A stretch of DNA of 16,566 nt, taken from positions 1 through 16,566 of the forward strand of contig DSAV01000199.1 of the NCBI GenBank assembly GCA_011046295.1, read 5' to 3'. Positions 7,752 through 15,473 of the stretch are shown here, one piece after another. Within the stretch, counting starts at the first letter, position 1. The number at the start of each line of letters is the position of its first letter. The position numbers and the translations under genes were made by a program. The stretch comes from Deltaproteobacteria bacterium (lineage in GTDB: Bacteria > Desulfobacterota > Syntrophia > Syntrophales > Smithellaceae). The notes under the pieces are model-generated. The model was not told where the DNA came from. It did no database searches and saw nothing but the letters and a program-made list of their open reading frames with translations.

Positions 7752-8825
7752 ATGGTTATGAGCCGCATAAAAATTAAAGCCGGCGCGCGCGCCTATAAAA
7801 TAATCAAAAGCGGCGGATTCAATTTGAATTCCGTAGCAACTTATTTCGGTCCCGCTGTCGGCCCCAGATGGCTGATTTCCAGCGGTTTTGATTTAACGCT
7901 GCTAAAAGGCGGATTTCTGGGGCGTTCGCGCGCTGTGAATCTTATCGGTTCTTCCGCGGGCGCCTGGCGCTTTGCCGCCTGGACACAGCCGCAGGCACTG
8001 CAATCCTACAACAGACTTATGGAAGGATATATAAACACAAAATATTACAGGAAAGACAGCCCCCGGCAGGTCCTCGAAAAATTCATGTCTTTCATTAATG
8101 ATTACCTGGAAGATGACGCCCTGCCGTTCGCCCTCAACAATAAAAGATACCGCCTGGCCATTATTACCTCCCGCGCGCGTAATTTGGTTGCCGCGGAAAT
8201 AAAATTGCTACAGAAAACCGGGCTGGCGGCATGTTTTTTGTTGAATTGTTTCAGCCGGAACAATATGGATTTATTTGCCGAGCGTGTCGTGTTTTACGAC
8301 GGCTCCAAGCCGCCTTATTTCTGCCTCCAGCCGGGATATCGCGGTTCTTATGTGCGTCTCAATGAAATAAATTTTAAATACGCGATTATGGCTTCCGGCG
8401 CCATTCCCCTGATTGTGGCCGGAGTTAAAAATATTTACGGCGCCCCGGGCGGAGTTTACCGCGACGGCGGATTGATTGATTATCATCTGGCGCATCAGTT
8501 TGCCGCGCGGCAAGATGAAGTCGCCCTTTTCTTTCATCATCAGGAAAGAATCATTCCCGGCTGGCTGGACAAATACCTCAAAAAGCGCACGCTCGATGCT
8601 GAAACATTGAGTAATGTTCTGATGGTTTATCCCTCGGAAAAATTCATAAAGACGCTGCCGGATGAAAAAGTTCCCGACCGCACTGATTTTACGACCTACA
8701 TCGACGATCAGGATACAAGAATCCGAAAATGGAACAAGGCGGTGGAACTGGCCGCGCCGCTGGGCGAAGAATTTCTGGAATTGGTAGAAAGCGGTAAGAT
8801 AAAAAAAGCAGTGGAAAAATTTTAA
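7752..8825 (+). CDS. Patatin-like phospholipase / acyl hydrolase
   Basis: The 357-residue product carries the patatin Ser-Asp dyad. The nucleophile is Ser68 in the elbow IGSSAGAW (65-72), and the Asp238-Gly-Gly motif occurs in GVYRDGGLIDYHL. MASGAIPLIV (213-222) matches the patatin helix ASxAIP. The glycine-rich oxyanion segment near the N-terminus is less canonical (YFGPAVGPRWLISSGFD, from about residue 31). Such enzymes hydrolyse acyl esters of lipids. The frame is open from 7647, but the ATG at 7752 has GGGAAG five bases upstream and removes an unlikely N-terminus, so it is preferred. No signal peptide or membrane segment is seen. The radical-SAM gene begins 28 bp downstream, which suggests a shared transcript. 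The substrate is unknown. Confidence 0.78.
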   Translation: MVMSRIKIKAGARAYKIIKSGGFNLNSVATYFGPAVGPRWLISSGFDLTLLKGGFLGRSRAVNLIGSSAGAWRFAAWTQPQALQSYNRLMEGYINTKYYRKDSPRQVLEKFMSFINDYLEDDALPFALNNKRYRLAIITSRARNLVAAEIKLLQKTGLAACFLLNCFSRNNMDLFAERVVFYDGSKPPYFCLQPGYRGSYVRLNEINFKYAIMASGAIPLIVAGVKNIYGAPGGVYRDGGLIDYHLAHQFAARQDEVALFFHHQERIIPGWLDKYLKKRTLDAETLSNVLMVYPSEKFIKTLPDEKVPDRTDFTTYIDDQDTRIRKWNKAVELAAPLGEEFLELVESGKIKKAVEKF

Positions 8826-8853
8826 CTTTCGAGCCATCGCCTGACCGGCCACT

Positions 8854-9780
8854 ATGTCCGCGGAAGAAAAAATAGAAAAACTCAAGGAAATGTACAAAAG
8901 CTGCGATCTTTGCCCGCGGTTTTGCCGTGTCGACCGCGCGGCAGGAGAGTTGGGCTATTGTGAGCTGCCGGCAAAAATAATTATGGATTGCGCGCTGGCG
9001 CATCATGGCGAAGAGCCGCCATTATCCGGAACCCGCGGCGCCGGCACGATTTTTTTGGCTTCCTGTAATCTGGGCTGTATCTATTGCCAGAATTATCAGA
9101 TTTCGCAGACAACCTCAGGTCAGATACTTACCGTGGATCAAATGACGGAAGTAATGCTTGATTTACAAAAACGCGGCTGTCATAACGTCGAGCCGGTAAC
9201 ACCCACTCCGCAGACGCCGCTGATTATGGAGGCGCTTGTTTTAGCACGCGCGAGAGGATTAAAAGTCCCATTTGTCTATAACTGCGGCGGTTATGAAAAT
9301 CCGGAGGTAATCAAACTGCTTGATGGCATGGTGGAAATTTATTTGCCGGATTTTAAATATGGTCTGGAAGATGTGGCCATAGAGTTTTCCGCGGCGCCCG
9401 GTTATCCTGAATTTGCCATGGATTCACTAAAAGAAATGGTGCGGCAGGTGGGTGATGAGTTGGAGACAGAAAAAGGCGTGGCGAAAAGGGGCATGATTGT
9501 GCGGCACCTGGTATTGCCGGGCAAAATTGAAAACTCAAAAGAAGTATTTAAGTTAATTAAAAAAGGAATATCCGTGAATCTGACGATAAGCCTGATGTCG
9601 CAGTATTCGCCTACGCCGCAGGTGCGACGCCATCCGCTTCTTTCGCGCCGGATTACCAAAGAAGAATACCGGCAGGTTCTGGACTACGCTTTGCAAATGG
9701 GGTTTAAAAATTTATTTGTTCAGGAAGTGAATGAACATAAAATAACGCCGGATTTTAACCAAGAGAATCCTTTTGGCTGA
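8854..9780 (+). CDS. Radical SAM protein, COG1313 (PflX) family
   Basis: This 308-residue protein has the radical-SAM cluster motif CxxxCxxC at C71, C75 and C78 (SCNLGCIYCQNYQIS). An N-terminal cysteine set (C17, C20, C24, C36, in CDLCPRFC and GELGYC) is typical of the COG1313 relatives of pyruvate formate-lyase activase. Other landmarks are HNVEPVTPTPQTP (110-122), YNCGGYENPEV (142-152) and YLPDFKYG (163-170). The family is expected to generate a 5'-deoxyadenosyl radical; its target is not established. It lies directly after the patatin-like gene on the same strand. No formate-lyase-type glycyl radical enzyme is encoded in the window, so an activase role has no local support. The ATG lacks a strong ribosome binding site, consistent with coupling to the upstream gene. 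Confidence 0.87.
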   Translation: MSAEEKIEKLKEMYKSCDLCPRFCRVDRAAGELGYCELPAKIIMDCALAHHGEEPPLSGTRGAGTIFLASCNLGCIYCQNYQISQTTSGQILTVDQMTEVMLDLQKRGCHNVEPVTPTPQTPLIMEALVLARARGLKVPFVYNCGGYENPEVIKLLDGMVEIYLPDFKYGLEDVAIEFSAAPGYPEFAMDSLKEMVRQVGDELETEKGVAKRGMIVRHLVLPGKIENSKEVFKLIKKGISVNLTISLMSQYSPTPQVRRHPLLSRRITKEEYRQVLDYALQMGFKNLFVQEVNEHKITPDFNQENPFG

Positions 9781-9886
9781 TTTATAGGCGTGTTTGAGTC
9801 GTGATACGGCCAGTGCCCTTGACAAAGCAAATATATAAATAAGAAAAATATTGAAAACAAATCAGGCAAGGTGGCGAGATATTCTG

Positions 9887-10558
9887 TTACTTTCCTATTG
9901 TTTCCAATGCTGTCTGTAAATTATGAACGATGATCTTTTTTTCCAATGGACTGATCTTTTCAAGGTCAAATTTGGCTTCCCGGAGAATAAATCCTTTTGG
10001 TGTTATGCGGACATATTTATCTAAAACAATATCCGACTGAAGTTTTCTGAAAATACTTTCAATTGCCGAACCTTCTATATTGATTTTTTTTATTTTCCAC
10101 ATTCCGCCTTCTCTAACCAGCGTGATAAATTCATCTAAGGGTTTTTGTTCATCCTTTTTGTCGAAAGTCGGTAATAATGGGGCTTCTTCCTTGGGAACAA
10201 GATTTACGCTTACCGTAAGTTCTTCAGAATCCGTGAACGGAATCCACATGTTTTCTCTTTTTACGTGAATCGAATAATCGGGGCTTTCCATAAGGCCAAA
10301 GTATTCAAGCATCGCAAGCTCCAGGATAAAATGGAATTTCATGGATTCATCCAAAGAATCATGAGCAGTTATTGCCTCGTCAGAATACAGATGTAATACC
10401 TCAGAGTAATTTTTTGCTGATATATTCTGTATGAAATTCCTTACATTATTATGAACACGGTTATTTATTCCCAGCGCGGACAGGTAGAGCACAATCAAGA
10501 CTAAACAAAAACACGCGCCGGCGATAAGAATTTTTATCCGGAGACCAGATTTCATCAT
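9887..10558 (-). CDS. Membrane-anchored protein of unknown function
   Basis: I do not recognise this 223-residue protein. It has a basic N-terminus, then one hydrophobic segment (about residues 9-31), then a soluble domain presumably outside the membrane. Residues 35-65 (NNVRNFIQNISAKNYSEVLHLYSDEA) resemble the first helices of NTF2-like or DUF4878-like folds, and MWKIKKINIEG (about 153-163) would fit a strand of such a fold; this is only a suggestion. The start is ATGATG: the second ATG (10553-10555) sits six bases from AAGGAG and may be the real one. A plausible promoter lies about 50 bp upstream. It ends the run of minus-strand accessory genes, and no attC-like site follows its stop. Confidence 0.65.
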   Translation of the reverse strand: MMKSGLRIKILIAGACFCLVLIVLYLSALGINNRVHNNVRNFIQNISAKNYSEVLHLYSDEAITAHDSLDESMKFHFILELAMLEYFGLMESPDYSIHVKRENMWIPFTDSEELTVSVNLVPKEEAPLLPTFDKKDEQKPLDEFITLVREGGMWKIKKINIEGSAIESIFRKLQSDIVLDKYVRITPKGFILREAKFDLEKISPLEKKIIVHNLQTALETIGK

Positions 10559-10588
10559 ATACTCCTTTTTATATATCAGTAATTACAT

Positions 10589-10605
10589 CCGGCAGTATCT
10601 GCCGG
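10589..10605 (-). promoter_or_regulatory. Stem-loop in the leader of the membrane-anchored protein gene
   Basis: CCGGCAG-TAT-CTGCCGG is a perfect 7-bp stem with a 3-base loop. It lies at the predicted 5' end of the minus-strand transcript, where a stem could protect the mRNA. Confidence 0.4.
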
Positions 10606-10608
10606 GGC

Positions 10609-10637
10609 ATTATGCTTGCCTCATTACGACTTGCCAC
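10609..10637 (-). promoter_or_regulatory. Candidate sigma-70-type promoter
   Basis: On the minus strand, GTGGCA (10632-10637, 4 of 6 matches to -35) and CATAAT (10609-10614, 5 of 6 matches to -10) are 17 bases apart. It would serve the gene ending at 9887. Confidence 0.4.
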
Positions 10638-10684
10638 GATACTTTATTTCATAAAAAATGGAAAGAAAAATAAGCGATTTAATT

Positions 10685-10749
10685 AAAAACGGCTCTTGTG
10701 TAACAATAAAGAAATCCTGAATATTTTCGCTTTATTGTTTTTCCGTTTT
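10685..10749. repeat. Nested inverted repeat
   Basis: The inner arms AACAATAAAG (10702-10711) and CTTTATTGTT (10730-10739) are exact inverted copies. The outer arms AAAACGG (10686-10692) and CCGTTTT (10743-10749) also match. It lies in the 368-bp gap between the SRPBCC gene and the membrane-protein gene, which otherwise shows only the promoter and stem-loop listed separately. The inner arms end in AAC/GTT as attC R boxes do, but the unpaired spacer of an attC is missing. Confidence 0.5.
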
Positions 10750-10926
10750 GTTTTTGGAATAGTCTGAAAAATATGTTTTAAGATTAATGTCATCGCGTGA
10801 AACATTCCTGGTCGTATTTTATCCCGTGGTTTTCGAACAACTAATCATGCCGCTGCTTCACCTTAAAATGTTCCTGTGTCTAAATGTTCAGATTACGCCG
10901 GCGTTTCGTCTGCCTTCTATCTGATG

Positions 10927-11409
10927 TTATTTTGCCTCAATTATCCTTTTCAGATTTTCGCCTTCCTCTTTCATGTGTTTTCTGACGCTCACCAGGCCTT
11001 CTTCAATAGCCTTCATAAAGAATTTTTTACCGATCCATCCCACGCGGTAGATTCCGGACGCTTTGAAAATACACTTCTCGCCTTTTGCTTCCAGTATGAA
11101 TTCACTTTTCGGGAAGAATTTTCTCATGAATCTTGATGTAGGCGCATATTCAATGTGTCGATACGGCACAATTTTAGTGATTTTGAATTTGAATTTATGT
11201 AGTTTCCCGTGCAGGTATTCTTGCGCGCGCATCACCGCGCCTTCCGTCCACGGCTGGCCTTTAACCCAGCGGAAACTTACATGGTCTTCATTGTGCCATG
11301 CCCGGTAACTTTCATCATCAACAATACCGGTAAGAAAGGTGAATATTTTTTCGGGCGTTGCGTCGATTTCAATGGAATCGGTGATAATTACGTCTTCAAA
11401 TAACGTCAT
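10927..11409 (-). CDS. SRPBCC (START/Bet v1-like) family protein
   Basis: This 160-residue protein has the pattern of the SRPBCC fold: a first strand then a short helix (ITDSIEIDATPEKIFTFLTGI, about 9-29), a set of strands (about 65-125, including KFKFKITKIVPYRHIEYAP), and a long C-terminal helix (GKKFFMKAIEEGLVSVRKHMKEEGENLKRIIEA). Such proteins bind hydrophobic ligands in a deep cavity; the ligand is unknown. The frame is open to 11478, three bases from the nitroreductase stop. The ATG at 11407-11409 is preferred because the fold begins there, although its ribosome binding site is weak. It lies behind the nitroreductase gene and is probably co-transcribed with it. Confidence 0.7.
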   Translation of the reverse strand: MTLFEDVIITDSIEIDATPEKIFTFLTGIVDDESYRAWHNEDHVSFRWVKGQPWTEGAVMRAQEYLHGKLHKFKFKITKIVPYRHIEYAPTSRFMRKFFPKSEFILEAKGEKCIFKASGIYRVGWIGKKFFMKAIEEGLVSVRKHMKEEGENLKRIIEAK

Positions 11410-11481
11410 GGTGTCTCTTTCGGTAGCGGAAAAATAAATAAAAATCAGCGCCGGTCGTACGGCTTGTTTCATGCCCATGCT

Positions 11482-12015
11482 TCATGGAGCGTCATCGGAA
11501 TACAGATTATATTTAATTTCATTATAATCAAGGCCGCTTTTCGCCAGCGGTTTCTTTATTTCATCCGGATAACCGATGCTGATAATTGACAATATCTTGA
11601 TGTGTTCGGGGATCTTTAGCAGGCTCTGGATATATTTTTCCGCTGTTTCGCCAGCAGTATGCTTTCGATTTCTGATTTGTATCCAGCAGCTTCCCAGTCC
11701 CAGTGATTCGGCAACCATTTGAACGAGTATCGACGCGATGGAAGCATCTTCAATCCAGACATCGGATTTTGTGCTGTCCGCGCATACAACAATACCCAAG
11801 GCCGCGCCCTGTAGGAATTTTGAGCCGTGTTCCTTTGAATTTGACAGCATCTTCAGCATGTCTTTATTGTCCACAATAATAAAATTACATGGCTTGATAT
11901 CTCTGGAAGAAGGTGACCGCAGCAATGACTCCAAAAGCACATCAAGCGTTTTTTTATCTATGGTTTTTTGAGTATATTTTCTAATGCTCCTTCTTATGCG
12001 CAATAGTTCTATCAT
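11482..12015 (-). CDS. Small nitroreductase-family FMN oxidoreductase
   Basis: This 177-residue protein matches nitroreductases. The N-terminal FMN-phosphate segment is RRSIRKYTQKTID (8-20), followed by SPSSRDIKPCNFIIV (34-48), GLGSCWIQ (106-113) and the C-terminal SIISIGYPDEIKKP (143-156). The family reduces nitro groups, quinones or enones with NAD(P)H through FMN. Members this short are common in anaerobes and the natural substrate is usually unknown. The frame is open to 12087, but the ATG at 12013-12015 has GGAG ten bases upstream and begins at the usual MIELLRIRRSIR. It follows the attC-like site at 12070-12125 and precedes the SRPBCC gene, so the two could form a two-gene cassette. Confidence 0.85.
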   Translation of the reverse strand: MIELLRIRRSIRKYTQKTIDKKTLDVLLESLLRSPSSRDIKPCNFIIVDNKDMLKMLSNSKEHGSKFLQGAALGIVVCADSTKSDVWIEDASIASILVQMVAESLGLGSCWIQIRNRKHTAGETAEKYIQSLLKIPEHIKILSIISIGYPDEIKKPLAKSGLDYNEIKYNLYSDDAP

Positions 12016-12069
12016 AATTAAATTTCTCCTTTCTTCTTCATGAAACGGCAAACAAAAATTATTAGTCAC

Positions 12070-12125
12070 GCGAAACGAAAAAAACACCCGGAGTGCAGCG
12101 ATTGGCTGTATTACCCTTGATTTGT
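12070..12125 (-). other. Degenerate attC-like site after the exported-protein gene
   Basis: This 56-bp segment aligns without gaps to the site at 12922-12977 (39 of 56 bases by my count, densest in the centre). Read on the minus strand, R' is GTTTCGC (12076-12070), a 6-base spacer follows the inner box, and the inner boxes AATACAGCC and GGGTGTT are partly complementary. The outer R'' (ACAAATC) has lost the RYYYAAC consensus. It lies just behind the 12146-12790 gene, where its cassette would end. Confidence 0.5.
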
Positions 12126-12145
12126 ACCTTCAAATATTAACGTTT

Positions 12146-12790
12146 CTACTTGATTATAACGTTTTTGATGTTCTCTTTTGAAGTTTGATAACTTATTTGA
12201 GCGCCGTATTTGAATTCCGTAATTGAAACCTGATTTCCCTCAATTTCCGTTATAACAGCATTTTCATGCACGTCACCATTTTTCATTTCAATCCGAACTG
12301 GCTTACCGACATAATTATTTAATTGATTCAGGTTAATTTTTTTAGAAGCTCTTTTTTTATTTGATTTTATCTCCTCTGTAACAACCACGTTGGATGAGGA
12401 TTTTTTCTCGGATTCAATGGTTTTTCCTATTATAATAGCAGGGCACGAGCATGGCTCTTTTACGCCTTTTTCGATGCATTGCGCGTCATCTATAACTAAT
12501 TCGTGCCAGCCTTTTGATACTTCCTCAGTATGCATGATGAAATGCATCTCAATACCATTCGTCAGAAAGACTTTGGCTCCTGCTGTTACCTTATCTTTGC
12601 CCAGCAGCACGCTTTCCGTACTGTCAACAATTCTCTCATTGGGATAGCATTGTTTTGCGAGGCTTACTGCGTAGTTCTTCATTTTTTGGGCGCAAGCAAC
12701 CTCAACAGATGTAAACATCATAAAAATAAGCAGCAATATTGATATCGCGATATTTTTTCTTGAAGGGAAGTATTTTTTTAATTTATCCAT
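12146..12790 (-). CDS. Exported protein with possible Sm-like C-terminal barrel
   Basis: I do not recognise this 214-residue protein as a named family. Residues 1-34 form a signal peptide: basic start, hydrophobic core IAISILLLIFMMF and a probable cut after ACA34. The middle (35-125) has five further-spaced cysteines counting C33 (33, 48, 105, 114, 116), including CSC. A lysine- and serine-rich linker (125-150) leads to a C-terminal domain (about 154-214) with VGKPVRIEMKNGDVHENAVI and EIEGNQVSITEF. Its strand order recalls small Sm-like beta-barrels, which I suggest only tentatively. AAAGGAG precedes the ATG at good distance. The gene sits between two related attC-like sites, so it looks like a single-gene cassette. 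Confidence 0.65.
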   Translation of the reverse strand: MDKLKKYFPSRKNIAISILLLIFMMFTSVEVACAQKMKNYAVSLAKQCYPNERIVDSTESVLLGKDKVTAGAKVFLTNGIEMHFIMHTEEVSKGWHELVIDDAQCIEKGVKEPCSCPAIIIGKTIESEKKSSSNVVVTEEIKSNKKRASKKINLNQLNNYVGKPVRIEMKNGDVHENAVITEIEGNQVSITEFKYGAQISYQTSKENIKNVIIK

Positions 12791-12812
12791 ATATGCTCCT
12801 TTTCAATATTGT

Positions 12813-12842
12813 GTTCAGGCGCGGCTGAACGCTCTTGCGAGC
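12813..12842 (-). promoter_or_regulatory. Tandem hairpins in the leader of the exported-protein gene
   Basis: On the minus strand, GCTC-GCAA-GAGC (12842-12831) is a 4-bp stem with a GNRA-type loop. GTTCAG-CCGCGC-CTGAAC (12830-12813) follows directly as a 6-bp stem. They end about 10 bases before the ribosome binding site and may affect translation or mRNA life. Confidence 0.4.
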
Positions 12843-12921
12843 ATCCGGCTTGCACGGTAATCATTTGAACGTCTTGATTACGACATCATATTTAGGCATA
12901 GCATTTCCTTTATATTCTTCT

Positions 12922-12977
12922 GCATAACGACGAAATCAGCCGGAGCGTAGCGATCGGGTGTATTAACTTTGTTAAAC
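12922..12977 (-). other. Integron-type attC site after the DUF2769 gene
   Basis: On the minus strand the 56 bp read: R'' GTTTAAC (12977-12971, full RYYYAAC match), a spacer of about six bases, L'' with ATACACC, a central CGATCGCTACGCTCCGG region that folds imperfectly, L' GGCTGAT, spacer TTCGTC, and R' GTTATGC (12928-12922, one base off GTTRRRY). R'' and R' pair at six of seven positions counting one G-T, and the L boxes pair if unpaired bases are allowed. Cassette recombination would cut after the G at 12928. Confidence 0.6.
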
Positions 12978-13010
12978 GCTTTTTTATTTAGTCCCTATTA
13001 AATATATTTA

Positions 13011-13046
13011 ATCAAGCCCTTTGACGATACGGTCAAAGGGCTTGAT
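13011..13046 (-). terminator. Strong hairpin after the DUF2769 gene
   Basis: A perfect 15-bp stem (13011-13025 with 13032-13046) has a 6-base loop, 31 bases past the DUF2769 stop. An AT-rich stretch rather than a clean T run follows on the minus strand. It lies between the gene and its attC site. Confidence 0.65.
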
Positions 13047-13076
13047 ATTTCTGATGAACATTTTACGCGCAGTTTT

Positions 13077-13355
13077 TTATTTCCCGCCTGTTACGACGCA
13101 AAAATATCCCTTTCCTAGATTATTTTCTTTAAAAAGCTCGCATGTTGAACAAATACAACCTTTTTCTTCCTTAATGCATTTACTTTTTTCAAAAGCGCAA
13201 TACATGGCTTCTAGCTCTGCCTTTTTTGAAACATCACTCATCATCGCAATCATATTTCCCGGCATATTCAACATTTTACAGGTAAATGTATAACTCGGAC
13301 ACTTCATGCAGATACATTTTTTAAGATTCTCGTTAGTCTTAGCTACAGTACCCAT
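13077..13355 (-). CDS. DUF2769 family cysteine-rich protein
   Basis: This 92-residue protein has ten cysteines, including two CxCxxC clusters: C14-C16-C19 (CICMKC) and C67-C69-C72 (CICSTC), plus C26, C53, C60 and C86. The pattern and the ending ENNLGKGYFC match DUF2769, a family I know from methanogens and anaerobic bacteria. The cysteines suggest metal or Fe-S binding; no function is established. The frame is open to 13469, but AGGAGGTGA ending five bases before the ATG at 13353-13355 makes the short form nearly certain. It has its own promoter, hairpin terminator and attC site, so it is a self-contained cassette of about 584 bp (13511 to 12928). Confidence 0.82.
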   Translation of the reverse strand: MGTVAKTNENLKKCICMKCPSYTFTCKMLNMPGNMIAMMSDVSKKAELEAMYCAFEKSKCIKEEKGCICSTCELFKENNLGKGYFCVVTGGK

Positions 13356-13425
13356 TTTTGTCACCTCCTGATTTTCCTTTAATGATTTTGTTAAGATATT
13401 ACCGACAACCCCTTCGACATCTTGA

Positions 13426-13453
13426 ACTATAGAGAATATCTTTTGTAAGTCAA
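13426..13453 (-). promoter_or_regulatory. Sigma-70-type promoter inside the DUF2769 cassette
   Basis: On the minus strand, TTGACT (13448-13453) and TATAGT (13426-13431), each 5 of 6 to consensus, are 16 bases apart. The predicted start near 13420 gives a leader of about 65 bases. Confidence 0.6.
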
Positions 13454-13505
13454 TAAAATATTTTTGCAAACCACGCTGTTATATCGGTTAGAATGGCATT
13501 TAATT

Positions 13506-13576
13506 TTTTAACGTTTGAGCTCACTGGTTTTTACGAAGCACAGTGGAGTAAAAACCAGTGCAGTGATTTGTTAGCC
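13506..13576 (-). other. Integron attC site after merA
   Basis: This 71-bp site has the full attC layout on the minus strand: R'' GGCTAAC (13576-13570), spacer AAATCA, L'' CTGCACTGG (13563-13555), stem TTTTTAC, a 13-base loop, stem GTAAAAA, L' CCAGTGAG (13527-13520), spacer CTCAAAC and R' GTTAAAA (13512-13506). L'' and L' pair completely except for one bulged G in L'', the hallmark extrahelical base of attC. The inner TAAC/GTTA of the R boxes pair; the outer bases differ, as expected where they come from the next cassette. R'' lies 18 bases past the merA stop. The hairpin might also act as a terminator. Confidence 0.78.
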
Positions 13577-13594
13577 ATCCATGGTCCGCACGTC

Positions 13595-15028
<1,434 letters not shown>

Positions 15029-15473
15029 AGTGGTCCTCCTTGGTAAAATTGCCGAGAATGCAATAGGTGGCGAACAATTAATATACGTGGTTTGGCTTTT
15101 TCCGATTTATGCTTGAAATCATAATCGATTTGAGGCAGAAATGGAAGAGAGATTTCTTAAAAATTACAATCTTCTCGAAAAAACTGCATTTGGCATTTCA
15201 CGATAATAAAGACTAAAAGCCAAACGGGGTATTATATGGAAAAGTTGTCCAAGCATCATAAAATATCCCGTAGCGGTAAATTACAAAGCGTCATTGATTA
15301 TTGATTTAAGTCTCGCATTTTTGTCGAGGTTGAAGTTTTGTGGATAACAGGAAGTTAATGCCTACTGAAAATACCTACTGCTTATCAGGCTTGGGGTGTT
15401 GTCAAGTTTGATGATTACTGGTTGAAAGAGAGTAACGATAAAGCTCAGCCGCCGATCATAAGCGAGGATAATT
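15029..15473. other. Gene-free region upstream of merA
   Basis: These 445 bp separate merA from the acyltransferase gene. An exact 11-bp inverted repeat (GTTTGGCTTTT at 15090-15100, AAAAGCCAAAC at 15215-15225) encloses 114 bases. A TATAAT on the minus strand (15231-15236) lacks a good -35. I found no attC, attI or integrase sequence, so the left boundary of the merA insertion is not defined. CCTACTG occurs twice (15361 and 15374). No convincing gene is present. Confidence 0.4.

Noticed and set aside
9819..9850. A perfect TTGACA followed by AT-rich sequence after the radical-SAM gene.
   Set aside because: No -10 hexamer occurs at 16-18 bases, and the site lies between two converging genes with nothing downstream to express.
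9781..10926. Further attC sites behind the SRPBCC gene and the membrane-anchored protein gene.
   Set aside because: I searched both gaps for RYYYAAC and GTTRRRY boxes with paired inner boxes and found none at proper spacing, so the cassette array is not extended to these genes.
15237..15305. A 22-codon plus-strand frame (MEKLSKHHKISRSGKLQSVIDY) with an open stretch after its TGA.
   Set aside because: It has no good ribosome binding site and no recognisable product. A decayed gene is possible but not supportable.
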